Source of the DNA: Salvia splendens
Taxonomy: Eukaryota > Streptophyta > Magnoliopsida > Lamiales > Lamiaceae
Direction of reading: 5' to 3'
DNA: 64,000 nt
NCBI RefSeq assembly: GCF_004379255.2
Contig: NC_056052.1
Span: 12,370,589 to 12,434,588 of the forward strand
The notes beneath the pieces are model-generated. The model saw only the letters and a program-made list of their open reading frames with translations, was not told the origin of the DNA and ran no database searches. Both the position numbers and the translations under genes were made by a program. This document shows positions 42,601-53,716 of the stretch, piece after piece (positions within the stretch are counted from its first letter, which is position 1; each line of letters opens with the position of its first letter).

Positions 42601-43284
42601 ATTCATAGAGTAATCAAACTCCATCTAGCTAGGTTCCGAATAATAAAGTCTTATTTCAAGCGCCTCTTGAGGACGTTATCAAACGAGACTCACCTCGTGC
42701 ACGATTCAACATAATAGCAATCCTAGCACCGCTAGATATTAATCACCACTACCCAATATACCAGGATTATTGCGAAAAACCTACACCATTTGATAAGTCA
42801 AAGTAGTACATAATCAATACCGTATGCTCAGTGCTAACGTACATTGTTTAAGAAACAAATAATTATCAAGAACTCGTCTTTCAGTAGATTGCATAAAGAC
42901 TTGTCTCGCTGTTAGATCCAATTCAGTGCTCTACCACACCAATGTCATCTTATTTCAGTAAGGCTTAGAAATATGCGGACTGACATTGCAACCTTTCACG
43001 ATAGGTAGTCTAGGCCTATATGGGTTGTGAAATTCTTATTTTTCTTTGTTCAGAACTGACCGTGTTACCTTAAAGTGGACGACACCCACAACCGGTCTAC
43101 TAAAACAAAGACTTAGACTTTGTTAAGTTACTTATACATTTAAACATGAAATAAACATCCCTTAAATGCAAAACATAACAACATTATGACAAAAATTATC
43201 TGTGTTATTCATTGGAAAATAAAATAAGAGTTTTTACAGTATTCAATCACTCGAAAGGTGATTTCTAGTATACAAACTCTAACA
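42601..43284 (-). mobile_element. C1 copia 3' LTR, right part (minus orientation)
   Basis: ATTCATAGAGTAATCAAACT onward matches C2 from 54457. It ends at 43284 with AAACTCTAACA, i.e. an LTR start TGTTAGAGTTTGTATACTAG on the minus strand, directly followed by the copia polypurine sequence (AGTATAAGTGCGAGAT on the minus strand, 43285-43300). Confidence 0.85.
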
Positions 43285-43434
43285 ATCTCGCACTTATACT
43301 CAAAACAGCTTTCGAGCATACAAAAAAATGTACACCACGTCTAATTCTCCCACTTATACTGAAAGCAAGTTGAGGTCCTGAGCGAGTCAAACTCCCATCC
43401 CTTCAACATGGCGCTCGAACGGTTTCACCGCCAA

Positions 43435-43885
43435 TTACTTTGTAAAAGGATCTGCTAGGTTGTTCTCTGACGCAATCTTGACCACTTGTATGCCTCCTCT
43501 CTGCACTATATCTCTAATGATATGATACTTCCTCTCTATGTGCTTCCTTGCTTTGTGAGCTCGTGGTTCTTTCGAGTTCTCCACAGCACCAGAACTGTCA
43601 CAATACATGGTGATGCTCTTTGGCAGATTCGTAACCACACCTAAGCCCAAAAGGAAGTTTTTAATCCATACTGCCTCCTTTGCAGCCTCAGAATTGACCA
43701 CATTTTTGACTTCCATGGTAGAGTCCACAATGCATTTTTGCTTTTTACTCTTCCAAATTATGGTACCACCTCCTAAGGTAAACAAATATCCAGAAGTAGA
43801 TTTTCTCGAGTCCTGATCAGCTTGAAAATCTGAATCAGTATATCCCAAAGGACAGAGCTCGGCTGCATTGTAAACTATACTAACC
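43435..43885 (-). pseudogene. C1 copia RNase H
   Basis: Minus-strand frame with the copia RNase H signature: [20 protein letters not shown] (catalytic D in YTDSDF), VFTLGGG-type loop, KCIVDSTMEVKNVVNSEAAK, where the usual S-T-M-E-A-E-Y is changed to STMEVKN, then [20 protein letters not shown] and [11 protein letters not shown]. The end NLADPFTK lies some 150 bp before the LTR, as normal. The domain is cut at about 43885 by Ath-C sequence. Substitutions at STMEAEY, a conserved acidic site, suggest loss of activity. Confidence 0.9.
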
Positions 43886-44757
43886 CAAAGAATTGTCCCC
43901 ATTTATTTGGCTTTCAAATAATAGGCTTATAGGCTCAAAATTGGCTCCAAAGGGAAAAATTTGAGAGGGTCGAAAATTTGGGAATAAAAGTAGCTAAGAA
44001 AAGTTGGCCTAACATCCTCCTAAATCAACTTAAACACTACGTAAACTAAGGTAGACTAGGAGCAAGTTCTAGAAACATGTACATGCATGCAGATAAATCA
44101 CACAAGAAAGATTTAAAGCTCAAATCTCACACAGTATAAGCATGATTCAAGCAGAACAAGCAATTCACTAATTATGCACCTTTTCACCAAACCATCAAAT
44201 CAAAACGTCAAGTCATACTTAATCAAAGATGAAAAGAACTTCATATCATTGGCAACTCGGTCTAATGTGCCCCTAAGCATGCGTGTTTCTAAGTTCTTCA
44301 AGCTATGTTCATGAGATGGATTCACCATCGGGTTTTGAAACAAAAACTTAAACTAAAAACGTACGACAAAAACCTAAACTCACGGTCCACCACTTCACCC
44401 CCCCAAACTTATTTTCAACAAAGTGTAAAATAAGTTTGTAGAGTCGGTAGGGTCGTGAGTAAACTACTAAAAAGAAAACAAACCTTGAAATTTTTCGCAT
44501 AGTGGCTGGACGGGGCGAAAATTCAAAAAATTCGAAAAATCGCGCTGGAAACTGCAATTGGGCGGCGGTCGCTAGGTGCACTCCAGCGGTTGCTGGCGAT
44601 GGTCAGAATGTTTCCAGAGAGTGCCCAGCGGGCCGCTGCGCGCGCTGCAACGGTCACTTGGAAGAGTCCAGAACATGCTAAAATTTTCAATTGACACAAA
44701 AACGAAATTAAACTAAAAAGTACTCAAAAACTTAAGCAAAAATTGAAAGAAATTGTT
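43886..44757 (-). other. Ath-C region 3' of pol, without 3' LTR
   Basis: Non-coding. It holds the AAGTTTGGGGGGGTGAAG tract on the minus strand (44395-44412), GC-rich AGCGGNC-type motifs (44565-44650), and at 44758-44775 the GGGAGGCAACCCAA spacer. No Athila LTR is found before the copia RNase H, so a deletion removed the 3' end of Ath-C together with part of C1 pol. Confidence 0.6.
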
Positions 44758-44812
44758 GGGTTGCCTCCCAACAAGCGCTCTTTTATAGTCATTAGCTTGA
44801 CTTTACCCCGTT

Positions 44813-45900
44813 TTACTCCTTGGGTGGTTCTTCTAGTGCGACTTCCTCCTCCAACACCTTGTCTAAGCTATAGTATTTCTTCACACGGTGGCCATTGGCT
44901 TGAAACAACGTCCCATCCGGAGCTAGCAACTCAACCGTCCCGCTATCACTGATTTTCTTGATCATGTAAGGACCGGTCCATTTGGACTTCAACTTTCCGG
45001 GGAAAATAGAGAGTCTTGAATTGTGCAACAACACTACATCCCCCAAGGTGAGCTCTCGTGGGATAATTATTCTATCGTGATAGGCCTTCATTATTTCCTT
45101 GTAAACAGATGAGCTATCATATGCTTCCATTCGAAACTCGTCCATCTCATTGAGGAAGAGGCGCCTCTCCTAGCCGGCCTTTTGGAAGTTTGTATTCAAT
45201 TTCTTTACCGCCCAAAAGGACCTATACTCCAACTGAAAAGGAAAATGACATAATTTCTCAAAAACTAATTGATAAGGAGTGCCCAATCCTTTCTATTAGT
45301 GCTCACTATTTTCTGTAGAACAGACTTGATCTCCCTATTTGCATGCTCGGTCTGCCCATTGGCTTGGGGGTGGTAAGGGGAGGTGACTCTATGCTTGACT
45401 CCATACTTGTCCATTACGTTGTCTAGCCACCTATTGTTGAAGTGAGATCCTCCATCACTTATGAGAGCGCGGGGTATATCAAACCTGCTAAAAATATTTT
45501 TCCTTATAAAGGAAGTTACAACTTTAGAATCATTAGTTTTGGTAAGAATTGCTTCCACCCATCTAGACACATATTCAACTGCAAGTAAAATGTATTGGTA
45601 CTCTCCTGATTTTGGGAATGGTCCCATAAAATCTATCCCCATTCATCAAACAATTCTACCTCAATGATGGTGTTCATAGGCATCTCCTTCTTTTTAGATA
45701 TCCCCCCCGTGCGCTGGCATTCATTGCTTTGGAGCACAAAACTGGCGGAGTCACGGTAAATGGTTGGCCAATAGAACCCACTTCGTAGGATTTTGATGGC
45801 GGTCCTTTGCACACCAAAGTGTCCTCTAGTTGGTGACGAGTGACATCTTTCAACTATGGCTTCTCAATCTTCTTGCGACACACACCTCCTAAGTATAGTA
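44813..45900 (-). pseudogene. Ath-C integrase
   Basis: Minus-strand integrase with zinc-region CQRTGGISKKKEMPMN (about 45680-45720), core GIDFMGPFP (first catalytic D, about 45630), ALISDGGSHF (second D, about 45460) and YHPQANGQTEHANREIKSVL (Glu, about 45330). The C-terminal domain at 45145-44813 includes GKLKSKWTGPYMIKKI and ends LEEEVALEEPPKE, characteristic of Athila. Stops and a frame break between 45265 and 45145 disrupt it. Confidence 0.9.
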
Positions 45901-46181
45901 TCGGCACATCTCTTGAACAAGTAGGGCTAATCCCAAAAATAAGATCTAACATCTCTATAAAATTTCTTCCTTTGGTAAGGAGTAAGATCGGGATGGTATA
46001 CCTTGGCTGCTAAATAGTTAACAATGTCGACATACCATTGGAAAGTGGCTTGAGTGAATAATAGATGCTCGTCAGGGAAGTCCTCATTGATTTATCGAGA
46101 TAGATCTTCTCCCACCACTGGGTGACCCAACCGAGACAAGTGATCCGCTACTACATTCTCACATCCTTTTCTATATCTTAT

Positions 46182-47732
46182 CTACACATCGAATTCTTGA
46201 AGCAGTAGGATCCACCGAATGAGTCTTGGTTTTGCTTCCTTCTTTGAAAACAAGTGCCTAATAGCTGCATGGTCAGTGTAAACAATGGTCTTAGTCCCAA
46301 CAAGATAAGTTCGAACTTTATCAAAAGAATAAACTATAACAATCATCTCCCTTTCTGTGGTCGTACAATTAGCTTGTGCAAAATCTAATAAATCACACAA
46401 AATTTTATCTCTCTTCTTCCCCAAGGAGGAACCCACGGCAATGTCGCTTGCATCGCACATGATCTCAAATGGTTGGCTCCAATCGGGGGTGATGAGAATG
46501 TGAGCACTCACTAAAGCCTTCTTTAAGTCCTCAAAAGCCTGCAAACAGTCAGAAGTAAAATTAAATTTCACATCATTTTCAAGTAATTTACAAAGTGGCT
46601 TAGAGATTTTCGAGAAATCCTTAATGAATCTTCTGTAGAACCCCGCATGCCCCAAGAAGCTTCTCATGGCCTTCTCGTTGGACGGGGGTGGTAGTCTTTA
46701 AATGGCTGCAATCTTGGCTATATCAACTTCTATCCCCGCAGAAGAAACTTTGTAATCTAGAACTATACCTTCTTTCACCATGAAGTGACATTTCTCCCAA
46801 TTAAGAACAAGGTTAGTTTCTACACATCTCTGCAAAACCTTAGCCAAATTATCAAGACAATGATCATAAGACTTCCCAAAAATAGAAAAGTCATCCATAA
46901 AGACCTCCATCACATTCTCAATCAAATCATGAAAAATGGCCATCATGCATATTTGGAAAGTAGTAGGAGCATTACATAAGCCAAAAGACATTTTCCTATA
47001 AGCATCTATCCCTTAAGGACAAGTAAAGGCAGACTTATGTTGATCCTCGGGAGCAATTGCAATTTAATTGTAACCAGAATAACCATCCAAGAAACAATAG
47101 TAATCATATCCCCCTAGTCTATCAAGCATTTGATCAATAAAAGGCAAAGTGAAGTGATCTTTCCTAGTGGCTGCAATTAACATTCTATAATCAATGCAAA
47201 CTCTCCAATCTGTGGCTACTCTCGTGGCAATCATCTCACCATCCTTTCCGGGTACTACAGTCATCCCCCTTTTCTTGGCTACCACTTGTGTAGGACTTAC
47301 CCATTCACTATCCGATATGGCATAAATGATCCCTGCATCTAGCAACTTGATTACTTATTTTCTCACTACATCTTGCATGATAGGATTAAGTCTACGTTGG
47401 TTTTGCACACGAGGCTTATGCCCTTCCTAAAGTAAAATCCTATGCATGCATGTGGTTGGGCTAATCCCTTTCAAATCACCTATAGACCATCCTATAGCAG
47501 ACTTATACTTGTTTAGCACACACAACAACTTTTCACATTCTTTTTCACTCAAGGCAGCGGACACAACAACATGGTAATCATTATCTTGTCCAAGAAATGC
47601 GTACCTGAGGTGTTCCGGGAGTGGCTTCAATTCTACCTTAGGTGGTCCTCGTGGTTTTCCCAATGCCTTCTTCCTCTCTTCTTCTTCTTCTGGGGTGCGC
47701 AATGGCAAGAATGTGTTCTTCGAGTTCTGCAA
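46182..47732 (-). pseudogene. Ath-C reverse transcriptase and RNase H
   Basis: Read downward: LPEHLRYAFLGQDNDYHVVV (47640-47570), GWSIGDLKGISPTTCMHRI, then RT with SEWVSPTQVVAKKRG, WRVCIDYRMLIAAT, FLDGYSGYN, MSFGLCNAPTTFQICMMAIF and VFMDDFSIFG (catalytic DD, about 46895-46880), [20 protein letters not shown], and RNase H with [14 protein letters not shown] and [15 protein letters not shown]. In-frame stops at about 47424, 47346, 47061, 47013, 46698 and 46179 and a frameshift near 47690 make it inactive. The FMDD form of the YxDD motif and YSGY are usual for Athila. Confidence 0.95.
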
Positions 47733-48393
47733 TCATAGCACACACATTAGCATCACAAGTAGATGAATCAGTAGAAGGAGTGAAAGAATTTATGACACAA
47801 GATTCTAGAGGGTCCTGAGTTTGATGATATGTGACTTCCACTTCCCCCACACAATCCATGACTACTTGGATGACGCTACACTCTTGATAGCCTTCTGCTC
47901 CTTCTTTCCTATGGAATTTCAAAGCATCATAGATGTTGAAGGTGATACTCTCGTTATGCATCCACAATGTCAGCTCCCCCTTCTGTACATCTATCATGGC
48001 TCCCCCGGTGGCTAAAAATGGTCTTCCTAGTATCAAATGCACCTTCTTGTCCTCTTGCATGTCCAAAACAATAAAGTCAGAGGGAAAAATGAATTATCCT
48101 ACTCTCACCAAAACATCTTCTACAATCCCCCTTGGTGTTGTTGTGCTTCTTTCTTCCATTTGCAAGGTGATCGAGGTGGGGCGGATGTTGTCAATGTTGA
48201 GCTTCCTATAGAAAGATAGAGACAGTAAACTAATACTTGCTCCAAGATCACACAATGCCTTACCTTCTACATTATTTCCCAAAACACAAGATAAAGTAAA
48301 ACTCCCTGGATCATTGTGTTTGGTAGGCAATCCGTTCTGAATTATAGCACTGCAATTCTCTGTTAGGCCCATTGTCTTGTATTTTTTTCCCAC
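47638..48393 (-). pseudogene. Ath-C protease
   Basis: ALCDLGASISLLSLSFYRKL (about 48255-48200) is the retropepsin active-site region of Athila. [17 protein letters not shown] (about 48045-47990) is the C-terminal flap/LGR motif. A TAA at about 48091 separates them (V-R-V-G-stop-F-I-F-P). The linker to RT follows with EDALKFH-like and acidic sequence. Confidence 0.9.
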
Positions 48394-48539
48394 TTTCTCT
48401 TTTTGGCCACCACATCCTTCAAGAACTTGGCATAGTTGGGCATTTGTTGCAGTGCTTCCACTAACGGTATGCTTATGTGGACCTTACTCATAACTTCCAA
48501 GAACTTGGCAAACTGGGCATCTAGCTTTTTGCTTTTCAA

Positions 48540-49260
48540 CTACTGAGGATATGGGATGGTGGCAGTGCTGGAAAACTGAGGATCTGAGGACTGACGCTCC
48601 CGTGGTGGACCGCTGCGAAGTGGTGCAGCGGCCGCTGGCGACGGCTCTGCATCTGTTTCCGAATCGGGCTCGGCTGGCTGGGAAACTTCTGGCGGACCAC
48701 CATGAAAGTATGCAGCGGGCAGCTGGATTCGATCAACGGCTGATGTGCGGTCAGTCGGCTCCTGTTCTCTTTCTTTCCTTCCCCTGCCTAAATCCGCTGC
48801 TTGTGAAGGCTGATATGTGGTCCCGCTACGAAGCTGCACGGCATGACACTTTGGATTGATCTCTGGCAAACTAGGAAGTGTGCTTGCTCCTTATTGCAGT
48901 GGCTAAAACCCCCATATTAAATTCCAACTCCCCTACTTGTGCGGCAAGAGTTGCCAATCCGTGCTCTAACAGGCTGGTGTTTCTTTCTAAATTGATCAAC
49001 CTCTGATTGGTCACCTTCCTGTTTTCCTGATCCTCGATGATGCAGAGATCTAGCAGTTCATCCCATTTGGAGCGGGGTTGCTCCTCCATACCTGCACATG
49101 TTTCAGAATTTTCATTAGCATAATAGTCCTGTGCAACATATGAATAATCAAAGCAGTCTGGGTAATAGTATGATCTCCCTTGGTCGGGGCTATATCACTC
49201 TTCATAATACCCCCTTGCTGCTCATTATTGTAACCGCATGGACTCTCCATTCATGTGAAG
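48540..49260 (-). pseudogene. Ath-C gag, C-terminal remnant
   Basis: Starts about 85 bp inside the primer site with a Tyr/Asn-rich stretch carrying stops, then SKWDELLDLCIIEDQENRKV and a coiled-coil segment LINLERNTSLLEHGLATLAA (49089-48871), then a low-complexity Pro/Ser region with GC-rich motifs (48869-48540). The capsid domain expected between primer site and this region is absent, so about 1 kb of gag has been deleted. Confidence 0.75.
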
Positions 49261-49344
49261 AAATCCATTAAAAAAAATGAAAGCAGTAAAATCCAAAGTA
49301 GTAAAATTATCCGTTTGAAAATATCAATCACAAAGTAAATGTAA

Positions 49345-49362
49345 TCCCCGGCAACGGCGCCA
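49345..49362 (-). other. Ath-C primer-binding site (tRNA-Asp)
   Basis: TGGCGCCGTTGCCGGGGA on the minus strand is the exact complement of the plant tRNA-Asp 3' end including CCA, the primer used by Athila elements. Confidence 0.95.
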
Positions 49363-50380
49363 AAAACTTGATGCATTTTTTATATGCACTATAAATAGTT
49401 GCAAGTATACAGAGTAGGAATAGTATAGCTAAAGGTTAGTACTGGACATCGATCATGGGGAAAACATACACAAACTGTCTATCCTCTACTAAAACTCAAT
49501 TACTATCTAGAGAACCGAAAGATTTCAGAATTTTTGAAAACAAAGAACAAATTGAAAGCAATAAACAACTAATTGCAAATAAAACACGGAGATAAAACTG
49601 TAGAGATAAGGGGATTCCAGGGATGTGCGTTAACATTTATGGTTATACAAATTCCATTATCTAGACGCTTGCTTGAGGCCATAAATGACCTTCTTAAGCT
49701 TCCATACCTAGACGTCACCACGGTTCGTGAACCGCCGGTTCACGGTTCGGAACCGGCGGTTCCGGTTCAAGATTTGTTGGAACCGGAACCGGCCCGTCGA
49801 AGACCGCACGGTTCCGGTTTATGAACCGTGAACCGCCGGTTCACTTGAACCGGCCTAACCGTCGGTTGTTACCCGGTTCCGGGCCGGTTCGGCGGTTCGG
49901 CGGTTTATCCGATTTTTTTTTTTTTTTTTTTTTGCATTTTGTAAATTGTAATTCAAGTTTAAAATGTAAAAAAACTTGCGTAAATAACATTAGAATGAAG
50001 CGATGTACAAATGTAATTTTATTGATACAAATTACAACTTCAAAATTACAAATTACAACTTTAAAATTACAAATTACAAGTTAAAATTTACAAATTACAA
50101 CATAAAAATTAGAAATTACAACTTCAAAATTATAAATTACAAAAGACTTAAAGTCTTCATTACAATTTACAAAATTACATATTCGAAATAAAGGGGAGAA
50201 AAAAGAAATAAAGGAAAAGGACTTGAGCTCAACTTAAATTTAAACTTAAATTTAAAATTTAAGTTGAAATATAAGTTGAGATGCCTACGTATCCTCAATG
50301 CTCAATTGCATTTTGGAATCAAAGTCCACGTAGTTCTCTTACCTTGCTTACCTATTTGGCTTGATCGGAAGTATTGGCGC

Positions 50381-50487
50381 CTACTCTTCTTCGTCGGGGA
50401 AGTAGTCTTGGTCGGGTTGTACTAGCATATAAGAAAAGGCGGTAGTCCGCACATAATCTTTTTCCGAGCAAGTATACCAAATGGTGC
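50381..50487 (-). pseudogene. Possible 3'-terminal transposase exon in the hAT element
   Basis: A minus-strand frame ending in TAG at 50381-50383 reads WYTCSEKDYVRTTAFSYMLV followed by QPDQDYFPDEEE. An acidic tail of this kind is common at hAT transposase C-termini. It is preceded by TTTAATTTGAG, a weak 3' splice site. Part of it is repeated at 50592-50696. Inference only. Confidence 0.4.
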
Positions 50488-50696
50488 TCTCAAATTAAAG
50501 ACTTATCATATAACATATTAAAACATACTAACATATAAATCAAAGGAAGGACCACGCTGAGGCATTCCACAATAGGCCATCTTGCACAAGGATATAAGAA
50601 AAGGCGGTAGTCCGCACATAATCTTTTTCCGAGCAAGTATACCAAATGGTGCTCTCAAATTAAAGACTTATCATATAACATATTAAAACTTACTAA
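50427..50696. repeat. 105-bp direct repeat (period 165) in the hAT element
   Basis: ATATAAGAAAAGGCGGTAGT through ATATTAAAAC is present at 50427-50531 and 50592-50696. Confidence 0.9.
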
Positions 50697-50814
50697 CATA
50701 TTAAAACTTATATCATATAAGATAATAAAACATATTAAAAAACTACTAACATATTAAAACTTATTATAACATATTAACATAGTAAAACATTTAATTTAGA
50801 AGTTTAGAACTTAC

Positions 50815-50949
50815 TTGTAATCGAAGAGCGGCTCGCCTTCCCACCTCCTCCGCAACTTGTGCTCTAGAAGGGGCACGACGACGCCGAGAGTCACTTTGAT
50901 CTTGAGCAATGCCCTTGCCCCGATCACCACCACGACGAGATGAAGACAT
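50815..50949 (-). pseudogene. Probable first transposase exon of the hAT element
   Basis: ATG at 50949 opens a 45-codon frame rich in Arg and Ser (MSSSRRGGDRGKG, RRRRAPSRAQVAEEVGRRAA), ended by a consensus 5' splice site CAA/GTAAGT (50809-50814). It would be the N-terminal exon of an ancestral transposase; the intron and catalytic exons are deleted. The splice-site match is visible, the protein assignment is inference. Confidence 0.5.
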
Positions 50950-52594
50950 GATATTATGGAAATTGGAAGTAGAGAATAGATAGTAGTGTTTATGTGAATA
51001 TGACTATATGATAACGTGAACAAGAACAACGTGAGTAAATTATGAGCGCAAACAACGTACACAACTTGAGAGAATGAGGATGGAGAATAGAGAAATTGAG
51101 ATTGAGAGAGAAATTCTTATTAACACAAGAATGGGGTGAGTAGAAATGGAAGAGGAGGAGGTATTTATAGGGGAAAATTGTGATTAAAATTTTTTAAAAA
51201 AAAATCAAATTTTGAAAAATAACGCCGAAACCGCCGGTTCGCCGCCGAAACCGCCGGTTTTCGGTGGAACCGACGGTTTACGGACCGTTTGAATTTTCAA
51301 ATTTTGAAAATTGCGGTGGGAAACCGCCGGTTTAGGCCCGGAACCGCCGGTTTAGGCCCGGAACCGCCGGTTTAACCCTGAAATTGTGAAAAGGCTAGGG
51401 AGTAGGCCTGAAATTGTGTCGGAAACCGCCGAACCGCCGGTTTCGCCGGAACCGGCGGTTCCGACCCGCCGGTTACGGTTTGCATAAAATGAGGAACCGG
51501 AACCGGCCCGGCGGTTCCGGCGGTTCCGGTGCCGGTTCGAACCGCCGGTGACGGTTCCGGTTCCGGTTCGGAACCGCCGGCGACGGTTCCGGGCCGGTTC
51601 ATCCGGGCCGGTTCGGTTTGGAGACGTCTATCCATACCATGTGTTCCTTACTACAGTACCCAAGCAGAGTTCTTACTTTGATAGAACGAGTCACCTAGCT
51701 TATGCTCATGCGATGCAAACGTTGATTACAAACATTAGGTTTGTTAATCCTAAATACGTAACTCCTAAAAGCTCCTAAGACCCTTGAAAAGTCCTCACTC
51801 TCAATTAACAGTGCCGTTTTAAAGGAAGTTGATTCTAGTGTCTATTAAGTGTATCTAATTCGCCAACCTCCTCTCATGATTATGTAGCAAGTTATATTAA
51901 ATTATCACAGAATATGTCACTCAAACATGAAGCATTATCTATTAACTTAAGGAAGAAACAAAGTAAGAACAAAACATATATTAAATAGAAAAAGGAATTG
52001 TATAACCAAAGTCGTTACTAACACATCCCTAGAATCCTATGAGTTTAGTTACATATGATAGAATAAGCTAAAAACATAAGTTGTAGAGAAGATAATGAAA
52101 ACATAAGAACTAAAGCAAATAAAACCCAAAGGTTGAATCCTTGTAGCCTTGATGTAAACTTAAATCCTTCTTCAACCCCTTGCACAATGAAGTACTCTAA
52201 CTTTTAAGCTCTTGAAATATTTGGCAAAGAGAAGCTCTGGTCCGAGGCTTCTGACTCTTGGGCAGCGGTCGCCATGCTCTTCCCAGTGGTCGCTGGGCGT
52301 GTCATGTTCTTCATGCATAACTTTCCTGGAGCGGGCCGCTACTTACTCAGCGGTCGTTAGGCGCTAGCGGTCGCCGGCAGTGTTGCAGCGGACCGCTGGA
52401 CATGCAGAACAGCTCCAAATTTCCAACTTCGCATTTTGACTACCTTTTTAGGCTCAAATATGCACATTTCTCACAAAACATGTCAAAATACCTAAATAGA
52501 TAAAATATGCAAATAATGAACATGTAATGCAACTTTGACATTCAAAACATACCAATTAACTGGCCTTAAAATCGTGCAAAATCTGAGGGTATCA

Positions 52595-53716
52595 GTATCC
52601 TCAAGACTACTATTCAAGAACGTAGTGTTAACATCCATCTGCCATACATCCCAATCCATGTAAGCTGCTATAAACAGAAGTATCTAGATCGATTTGAGCA
52701 TGACCATCAGGGAGAAGGTCTCGTCGTAATCGACACCTTTTTTTGGGTATACCCCTTAGTCACTAGTCTTGGTTTAAAGATTTTAATTCATCCATCGGGT
52801 CCACGTTTACGTTTGTATATCCACTTGCTCCCAATGGAAGTACAGCCTTCGGGTAGGACGGACAAATCGTAGATGTCTTTGTGTATCATTGATTGTAGAT
52901 CTGAATCCATCGCGTTCACTCATTTGCAATGATCGACATCCGCCTACGCCTCTGCAAAATTCCAGGGATCTAATACATTGCTGTCCGAAAAGTGATCCAT
53001 AGATTCTCCCAAACTATGTATCTATCGGGCTCATGTGAGACCCTCCCACTACGACGCGGCTCTACAACACTAGGAGTAGAAGTTGAAGTAACGAAATTGT
53101 GTGTACACTAGGTACTTGTTCTTAGTTAATGGAACTTGTGACAGAAGTTAGCTCATCAAGAGCCACTTCACTGCTGGGTTTATGATTCATTACAAAGTCT
53201 TACTCTAAGAACGTAGCGTGAGTACCCACGATAACTTTCTTATCTCGGAGACTATAGAATTCATAAGCTTTCGAACCTTTGGGGTAACCTATAAACAAGC
53301 ATACCTTTGTCCTTGATTCAAGCATAGTTGGATCATTTTCCAATACATGAGCCGGACACCCACATATCTTGAGATATTCTATATTGGGCTTGCGCCCATT
53401 CCACAACTCATATGGAGTAGTAGGAACAAATTTTGATGGTAAATTGTCTAAAATATGGCTTGCAGAAAGCAAGGCATGTCCCCAAAATGAAATAGGTAGT
53501 CGCACATAACTCATTATCGATCGCACCATGTTTAATAAGGTCCTATTCCTTCTTTTAGCTACGCCATTCTGCCGGGGTGTGCCCGGTGCAGTCAATTGGG
53601 ATTCAATTCCCTCTACTGATAAGTAGTCCAAAAACTCGGCACTTAGGTAATTGCCTCTGCATAAGCCTTAAATTCTTTGAACTTGTCAAAAGATTGAGAC
53701 TTGAAACGCATCAAAT
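52595..53716 (-). pseudogene. C1 copia integrase C-terminus and reverse transcriptase N-terminus
   Basis: From 53716 downward: FKSQSFDKFKEFKA, then a small deletion, then DYLSVEGIESQLTAPGTPRQ, NGVAKRRNRTLLNMVRSIMS (catalytic Glu region replaced by KRRN where copia usually has ERRN), VPTTPYELWNGRKPNIEYLK and CLFIGYPKGSKAYEFYS (53200-53631). After a linker, RT begins with LPEGCTSIGSKWIYKRKRGP (about 52860-52800), GVDYDETFS (52735) and MDVNTTFLN (about 52640), cut at 52595 by Ath-C. Stops (for example after KTSD at about 52760) and the Q-to-K/E changes show decay. At 53717 another copia LTR is inserted. Confidence 0.9.

Larger units (their letters stand above)
49709..51630 (-). mobile_element. 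hAT-type deletion derivative with AACCGCCGGTT-rich ends
   Basis: Terminal inverted repeats TAGACGTCACCA (49709) and TGGAGACGTCTA (51630), and an 8-bp duplication TCCATACC at 49701-49708 and 51631-51638, identify a hAT-like transposon. Both ends (49725-49905 and 51225-51620) are dense in AACCGCCGGTT/AACCGGCGGTT units, likely transposase-binding sites. Between them lie two coding remnants (see separate entries), an AT-rich AATTACAA repeat array (50028-50150) and a 105-bp repeat. No transposase core is present. Confidence 0.95.
49369..52594 (-). mobile_element. Ath-C 5' LTR (1.3 kb, split by a hAT element)
   Basis: Minus-strand LTR TGATACCCTCAGATTTTGCA (52594) to ATATAAAAAATGCATCA (49369), placed directly outside the primer site. 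Without the hAT insertion it is about 1296 bp. GC-rich AGCGGACCGCTGG-type motifs lie at 52262-52400. It joins the copia RT sequence at 52595. Confidence 0.9.

Noticed and set aside
50028..50150. CRISPR-like array of AATTACAA repeats
   Set aside because: Irregular AT-rich microsatellite-like array within a plant hAT element, without spacers of constant length.
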